Shown here piece after piece: positions 6,919 through 10,458 of a stretch of DNA of 10,458 bases (the stretch's first letter is position 1; the number at the start of each line of letters is the position of its first letter). The position numbers and the translations under genes are program-made. A model generated the notes under the pieces. That model did not search any database, had not been told where the DNA came from, and saw only the letters and a program-made list of their open reading frames with translations. The stretch spans positions 1 to 10,458 of the forward strand of contig JAGQRC010000066.1 of the NCBI GenBank assembly GCA_020425835.1, written 5' to 3'. The DNA is from Planctomycetota bacterium. GTDB lineage: Bacteria; Planctomycetota; UBA8108; UBA1146; JAJFFE01.

Positions 6919-7141
6919 GTCGTCGTTCCTGGTGGAGAGGGGGGGGCGAAGCATCGGCGACTCGCTCAGAGCGGCCGCGCGTCCGCCATGAGAACGAAGG
7001 ACGACGCGCCGAGCAAGGGCGACGTGGTGGGAGCGGTGCGGGAGCGATGGCGGTCTGCGTGGCTTCGACTCCACGATCCCGGTACCCTTCGGCCATGAGC
7101 CATCCGCAGCGCGCCCACCGCCGACTCCTCTTCATCCACCG
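6919..7141. promoter_or_regulatory. Divergent intergenic region between CorC-like and methyltransferase genes
   Basis: Promoters for both divergent genes must lie here. I cannot point to a convincing -35/-10 pair. A run of eight G (6939-6946) lies 21 bases upstream of the CorC-like start, in its untranslated leader. A 36-codon plus-strand frame (6988-7098) has no SD and looks accidental. Confidence 0.45.
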
Positions 7142-8653
7142 ATGTCCCTGGGATCCGCCGTCGCCAGCGCGAGGTTCGAGGTGAAACGACGGCCGGCTCC
7201 CGCGCTCGACCGACCAACGCGCCTCGAGTTCGGTGACTTCCAGACGCCCATCACGCTCGCGCGCGACGTGTGCGAACTCCTGCGTGCTCGAGGACTGCGA
7301 CCGGCTTCGGTGATCGAGCCGACCTGTGGACTCGGTGCTTTCGTGCGCGCGGCCGCCGAGATGTTCCCGGGGGCGCAGCGGATCCAAGGGGTCGACGTCA
7401 ATGCGTCGTCCGTCGACGCCGCGCGGCGGGAGCTCACGGATGATCGCGTCGAGTGGAGTGTCGGCGACTTCTTCGATCTCGACTGGTCGCGACGTCTGGC
7501 CGAGCTCCCGGAGCCGATTCTCGTCGTGGGCAACCCGCCGTGGGTGACGAACGCGACGGTCGGGGCGCTCGGGGGCACGAACCTCCCGCCGAAATCCAAT
7601 CGCGATCGGTGGCGCGGGATCCACGCGATGACCGGTCGATCGAACTTCGACATCTCGGAATGGATGCTCGCGGAGATCCTCGGTTGGCTCGAGCGTCGAC
7701 GCGGCACCCTCGCGATGCTGGTCAAGACCACGGTCGCTCGGAAGGTCCTCGCTCGCGCTTGGCGCGCCGCGAGTCCCATCGTCTCGGCGAGCCTTCACCG
7801 GATCGACGCGCCGCGCCACTTCGGCGCCTCGGTGGATGCCGGCCTCCTCACGATGAGCTTCGGTTCGGGGACGCGCGCGCTGGAGTGCGAGTGCGCGGAG
7901 TCGCTCGATGCCGAGCGTGCGACGCGTCGACTCGGATGGCGCTCGGATCGGTTGATCGCCGACGTCGATGCGTACGATACGCACCGCCACCTGATCGAAG
8001 GGGAGCGCGGTCCCGGAGCACCGACCTGGCGTTCGGGCATCAAGCACGACTGCCGTGCGGTGTTCGAGCTCTCGGGGGCGGCGGGGTCTCGCACGAACGG
8101 TGCGGGCGATGGGGTCGACATCGAAGAGGAGGTGCTCTTCCCACTCCTCAAGAGCTCCGACCTGATGCGCGGGCGCCCGCCGCGTCGCGTGCTCCTCGTT
8201 CCGCAACGAAGCCTCACCGAGTCGCCTGCCGATCTCGCGCCGCGCGCGCCGCGAGCGTGGCGCTACCTCGAGCGCCACGCCGACCGGTTGGCCCGCCGCG
8301 GGAGCTCGATCTACCGAGGACGACCGCCGTACTCGATCTTCGGTGTGGGCGAGTACAGTTTCGCCCCCTGGAAGGTGGCGATCGCCGGCATGGCACGCGA
8401 ACTCCGGTTCACGGTGGTCGGACCGATCGACGATCGTCCGGTGCTGTTCGACGACACCTGCTACTTCGTTCCCTGTCCCGATGGGCGCACCGCGCACGCG
8501 ATCCACGGGCGCGTCTCCTCGGAGCCCGCCCTCGCCGCCTGGTCGTCGTTGATGTTCTGGGATGCGAAGCGACCGGTGACGGCAAAGCTCCTCAACGCGG
8601 TGGCGTGGGAGCGGATCGAGGAGGGCGTCGAACCATCGCGACCGTGGCGGTGA
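7142..8653 (+). CDS. Orphan SAM-dependent DNA methyltransferase, N6-adenine type
   Basis: A 503-residue protein (490 if it starts at GTG 7181). The N-terminus has FGDFQTP (30-36), the motif-X-like segment of gamma-type N6-adenine methyltransferases. SAM-binding motif I is IEPTCGLGAF (58-67), an acidic motif II follows (GVDVNAS, 83-89), and the catalytic NPPW is at 131-134. The C-terminal half, about 295-480, looks like a target-recognition region. Its blocks include SGIKHDC, VDIEEEVLFPLLKSSD, SSIYRGRPPYSIFGVGEYSFAPWKVA (split across about 388-413) and FDDTCYFVP. The likely reaction is methyl transfer from SAM to adenine N6 in a specific DNA site. No restriction endonuclease is adjacent, so it appears to be an orphan enzyme with an epigenetic or protective role. 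The ATG at 7142 has no SD; the in-frame GTG at 7181 has GAGG (7171-7174) six bases upstream and may be the true start. Motif I and NPPW are intact, so it should be active. Confidence 0.88.
   Translation: MSLGSAVASARFEVKRRPAPALDRPTRLEFGDFQTPITLARDVCELLRARGLRPASVIEPTCGLGAFVRAAAEMFPGAQRIQGVDVNASSVDAARRELTDDRVEWSVGDFFDLDWSRRLAELPEPILVVGNPPWVTNATVGALGGTNLPPKSNRDRWRGIHAMTGRSNFDISEWMLAEILGWLERRRGTLAMLVKTTVARKVLARAWRAASPIVSASLHRIDAPRHFGASVDAGLLTMSFGSGTRALECECAESLDAERATRRLGWRSDRLIADVDAYDTHRHLIEGERGPGAPTWRSGIKHDCRAVFELSGAAGSRTNGAGDGVDIEEEVLFPLLKSSDLMRGRPPRRVLLVPQRSLTESPADLAPRAPRAWRYLERHADRLARRGSSIYRGRPPYSIFGVGEYSFAPWKVAIAGMARELRFTVVGPIDDRPVLFDDTCYFVPCPDGRTAHAIHGRVSSEPALAAWSSLMFWDAKRPVTAKLLNAVAWERIEEGVEPSRPWR
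7171..7174 (+). promoter_or_regulatory. Candidate ribosome binding site for alternative methyltransferase start
   Basis: GAGG with a six-base spacer before the GTG at 7181. Residues 1-13 of the longer form carry no recognisable motif, so the shorter 490-residue product is plausible. Confidence 0.45.
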
Positions 8654-8781
8654 CTCCGTCGAACGCCTCCGTGTTCGTTGCGCAGTTGGGGCTGGCAACT
8701 CCTTGGAGGAGCTGCAGCAATGCCAGAGTCGTCGAGGACCGGTGTTTCGCCCACGAACTTCTGTGTCAGCACACTACTACC

Positions 8782-8802
8782 TCGTGCGGGAAGTTCGCAC
8801 GA
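8782..8802. terminator. Stem-loop after methyltransferase gene
   Basis: TCGTGCG, loop GGAAGTT, CGCACGA: a perfect seven-pair stem 128 bases after the methyltransferase stop. No T-run follows, so intrinsic termination is uncertain; it may be an RNA stability element or chance. Confidence 0.3.
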
Positions 8803-9000
8803 AGAGTCCAGACCGGGCGGGCGAAGGGGAACGAGTGGTCCGTGCCCAAGAGCGCGCGCCGGCGAGGGAGACAACGGATCTGGGTACTCTCACCGGTCCA
8901 GGGCTTGCGCGAGTGTCGGACGAACGCGGCGAGCTCGCTGCACGACCCGAGGTAGGGCTGGTGGTCTCTGGCGTGCCGTCGTTGAACTCGAGAACCGTGT

Positions 9001-9021
9001 TCCCCGGCGGGGATCCGGGGA
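9001..9021. terminator. Stem-loop between convergent genes
   Basis: TCCCCGG, loop CGGGGAT, CCGGGGA: a perfect seven-pair GC-rich stem, with a possible extra T-G pair at the base, 48 bases downstream of the minus-strand hypothetical gene's stop. Its position suits a terminator for that gene, but no T-run accompanies it. Confidence 0.35.
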
Positions 9022-9068
9022 GAAGGGAACCCGTGCGAGGGCCCGAAGCAGCGACCGCGCGAACCCAG

Positions 9069-9620
9069 TCACGGAGTGCGGTACCTTTCCCGGACGAACT
9101 GCTCGAGCGCCGCGTTCGGTCCGTACTCGCTGCCGTAAGCTCGGAAGAGGTCGGACCACTCTCGGAGATCGATCTTCCAGGGTCGGGTCACCCCTTCGAT
9201 CTCGAGTCGAATCGGCCAGACACTGGCGCTGCGTGGCAGGGTGGCGACCCGTTCTTCGTAGAGGTCGAGATACTCGGGTTCTGAGAGATCGGAGTACTCG
9301 TCCTGCAGCATGGACTCGAGCTGCTTGAGTGGATCGCGGAACTCGGTGTAGGCGTCGCCGTAGGCGTGTGCCAGGAGGTCGATGTCGCGGGCCACGACGT
9401 CGAGGATCTCGTCCTCGGTGATGGAGGCGGTTCCCTCTTGGCAGAGGGCGCGTAGGTAGGTCGGCGCGTTGGTCCGCGCCGCCGTGACGAAGTACTCGTC
9501 GACCGGCGCGTCAGCGGGGACCGGTCTCGGCTCGGGTGTTCGGTAGGCCTCGATTGCCAGACCGATGCCGAGCCCCAGGCCGGAGATGAGCGCGAGCACC
9601 ATGAGTCGACGGAGAATCAT
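9069..9620 (-). CDS. Signal-anchored hypothetical protein
   Basis: A 183-residue protein I do not recognise. Residues 1-26 (MILRRLMVLALISGLGLGIG and on) are a basic start plus one hydrophobic helix with glycine spacing, acting as signal anchor or signal peptide. A proline-rich linker (29-39) leads to a soluble, acidic, mostly helical domain outside the membrane, rich in Tyr, Asp, Glu and Leu, with one cysteine (C60). Segments such as EDEILDVVARDIDLLAHAYGD and PLKQLESMLQDEYSDLSEPEY (split across about 69-117) look like amphipathic helices. The C-terminal third has a beta-like stretch, VWPIRLEIEGV, and ends in YRTP. The start is the ATG at 9620, with AGGGA (9626-9630) five bases upstream. It begins 38 bases after the stop of the secreted cysteine-containing protein, so the two are probably co-transcribed. 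Function unknown. Confidence 0.75.
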   Translation of the reverse strand: MILRRLMVLALISGLGLGIGLAIEAYRTPEPRPVPADAPVDEYFVTAARTNAPTYLRALCQEGTASITEDEILDVVARDIDLLAHAYGDAYTEFRDPLKQLESMLQDEYSDLSEPEYLDLYEERVATLPRSASVWPIRLEIEGVTRPWKIDLREWSDLFRAYGSEYGPNAALEQFVRERYRTP

Positions 9621-9658
9621 GCTTGTCCCTACTGAAGTGCTCGCGCTCGTTCGACGGA

Positions 9659-9860
9659 TCAGTCGATGCTGACGACGCCGCCGATCTCGGCGTCGCGAGG
9701 ATCCTGAGGGTTCGCGAAGCATGACCAGATGATCGGCTCATGATTGCAGCCGGTTCCCTCGGACTCGCTCAGGATGTTCACCTTGAGCTTGGTGCAGCCG
9801 GAGAGGTGGTGCACAGTCACGGTCGCGGCGTCGGCGTCGCCCGTGACCACGGGGCTGTAT
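9659..9860. repeat. Tandem gene duplication, copy 1 (partner 10260-10458)
   Basis: This 202-base segment aligns with 10260-10458 with a single 3-base gap. The longest identical run is 40 bases (9739-9778 and 10337-10376). It is followed by one mismatch, 26 identical bases, then further identity broken by single changes. It is the shared 3' part of two paralogous genes about 600 bases apart. Confidence 0.85.
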
Positions 9861-10081
9861 CCCGTGTCGACGGCGTTGATCTCGGCCGCGAGGCTGGAGC
9901 AGGCCGAGTAGGCGCTGCTGGTGCAGTAGTCGAGCGAGACCGTGTCGTCTGCGCAGCCGACATTGTCGATCTCGAACGTCACGTTGTGGTCGGATCCGGC
10001 GAAGACGGACTCGAGCTGGGACCACTGCGGGTACCCGAGCCCTCCGACGAACGCCACGCACAGCAAGAGCCGCCAAGCCAT
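9659..10081 (-). CDS. Small secreted cysteine-containing protein, paralogue 1
   Basis: A 140-residue protein of unknown function. The N-terminus (MAWRLLLCVAFVGGLG) is a signal-peptide-like hydrophobic stretch, with possible cleavage around residues 25-30 (SVFAGS). The mature part has six cysteines (C43, C53, C61, C96, C112, C121), an even number that would suit disulfide bonds outside the cytoplasm. It is rich in beta-prone and Ser/Thr/Asp residues (VTFEIDNVGC, ATVTVHHLSGC, KLKVNILSESEG). The start is the ATG at 10081, preceded by AAGGAAAGGG (10090-10099) eight bases upstream; in-frame ATGs further upstream lack an SD. A close paralogue lies 178 bases upstream in transcription order, and the signal-anchored hypothetical follows 38 bases downstream. 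I recognise no family; a small secreted or surface domain is an inference from the signal sequence and cysteines. Confidence 0.8.
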   Translation of the reverse strand: MAWRLLLCVAFVGGLGYPQWSQLESVFAGSDHNVTFEIDNVGCADDTVSLDYCTSSAYSACSSLAAEINAVDTGYSPVVTGDADAATVTVHHLSGCTKLKVNILSESEGTGCNHEPIIWSCFANPQDPRDAEIGGVVSID

Positions 10082-10259
10082 GGAGAACGCCCTTTCCTTG
10101 GGAGTTGTCGGTCGATTCATTGGACTGAAGGGACACAAGAGTCGGCGCGACGTCGACAGTTCGGGAGTAGCGGAGCTTCACCATGTGGACGTCGCGATCG
10201 CAGACCCCGTGAAGGTAGCAAGGGAGCGCGAGCAGCACGACAATCTAGGAGGAACCGAC

Positions 10260-10457
10260 TCAGTCGATGCTGATGACCCCGCCGATGTCGCCGTCGCGCG
10301 GGTCTTGGGCAGCAGAGCTGGACCAGCTGATGGGACCATGATTGCAGCCGGTTCCCTCGGACTCGCTCAGGATGTTGACCTTGAGCTTGGTGCAGCCGGA
10401 GAGATGGTGCACGGTCACGGTCGCGGCGTCGGCGTCACCGGCGACCACGGGGTTGTA
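10260..10457 (-). CDS. Small secreted cysteine-containing protein, paralogue 2 (partial, N-terminus outside window)
   Basis: The last 65 codons and the stop of a tandem paralogue of the neighbouring 9659-10081 gene; its start lies beyond the window. It opens with YNPVVAGDADA, matching YSPVVTGDADA of the neighbour. The 34 residues from GDADAATV to GCNH are identical in both proteins. The tails then diverge (WSCFANPQDPRD against WSSSAAQDPRD), a one-residue deletion and the loss of one cysteine, before ending alike (IGGVVSID and IGGVISID). This is a recent duplication under protein-level constraint. No separate function can be assigned. Confidence 0.8.
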   Translation of the reverse strand, partial: YNPVVAGDADAATVTVHHLSGCTKLKVNILSESEGTGCNHGPISWSSSAAQDPRDGDIGGVISID

Positions 10458-10458
10458 T
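10260..10458. repeat. Tandem gene duplication, copy 2 (partner 9659-9860)
   Basis: The partner of the 9659-9860 segment, cut by the window end. Whether the duplication includes the 5' parts and the spacer cannot be seen here. Confidence 0.85.

Larger units (their letters stand above)
8654..9068. other. Gene-free convergent intergenic region
   Basis: 415 bases between two convergent genes. Frames here translate to low-complexity, Arg/Gly/Ser-rich text, with no motif and no SD-supported start. Two perfect hairpins with seven-pair stems and seven-base loops are present (listed separately); both could help end transcription from either side. The local sequence is less regular than the coding DNA around it, with more short A/T-containing words. 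It could be a decayed gene, but I recognise no remnant. Confidence 0.5.

Noticed and set aside
6988..7098. A 36-codon plus-strand frame in the divergent promoter region
   Set aside because: No SD, no recognisable features, and length expected by chance in GC-rich DNA.
5954..8698. A 914-codon minus-strand open frame opposite the methyltransferase and overlapping the CorC-like gene
   Set aside because: The translation is Arg/Pro/Ser-rich with no domain, and it lies antisense to a gene with clear catalytic motifs; a shadow frame of GC-rich coding DNA.
8703..9284. A 193-codon plus-strand frame across the gene-free region
   Set aside because: Its second half is antisense to the SD-supported hypothetical gene, and the first half has no protein-like pattern.
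1..10458. CRISPR array, insertion sequence, integrase, prophage or toxin-antitoxin pair
   Set aside because: No regularly spaced repeats, terminal inverted repeats, transposase or integrase motifs, and no paired toxin-antitoxin-like small genes were seen on either strand.

Overview
The window is GC-rich bacterial chromosome (roughly two-thirds G+C by eye) with GTG and ATG starts, many Shine-Dalgarno sites and tight gene spacing. It contains no transposase, integrase, CRISPR array or phage gene. Gene content and codon use suit a large-genome GC-rich bacterium, such as Myxococcota or another former deltaproteobacterial lineage or a planctomycete. I cannot fix the phylum from this sequence.

Layout. 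At the left edge, on the minus strand, is the N-terminal part of an SPFH/band-7 (slipin-type) protein whose N-terminus holds three divergent copies of one module; it runs off the window. Behind it is a tRNA-like gene (1007-1097, minus) with a normal body but a greatly enlarged anticodon loop. Next come five minus-strand genes (6918 down to 1386), in transcription order: a CNNM/CBS/CorC-HlyC membrane protein, a LURP-one/tubby-like (scramblase-related) protein, an 89-residue zinc-ribbon protein with two membrane helices, a 780-residue archaeo-eukaryotic-primase plus superfamily II helicase fusion of the TOTE conflict-system type, and an AsmA-like anchored protein. The last four are spaced by 7, 10 and 32 bases and look like one transcription unit; 81 bases separate the CorC-like gene from them.

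A 223-262 base divergent intergenic region separates the CorC-like gene from a plus-strand orphan N6-adenine-type DNA methyltransferase (7142 or 7181 to 8653). A 415-base gene-free stretch with two perfect 7-bp hairpins follows. On the right, minus-strand genes encode two tandem paralogous small secreted cysteine-containing proteins (one cut by the window end) and a signal-anchored hypothetical protein.

The most notable items are the tRNA-like gene with an expanded anticodon arm, the primase-helicase in an operon with a lipid/membrane-type LOR protein and a zinc-ribbon membrane protein, and the recently duplicated secreted pair whose central 34 residues are identical with only silent base changes. 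The primase-helicase family and nucleic-acid methyltransferases are both often linked to genome defence, but nothing here proves that these genes work together.
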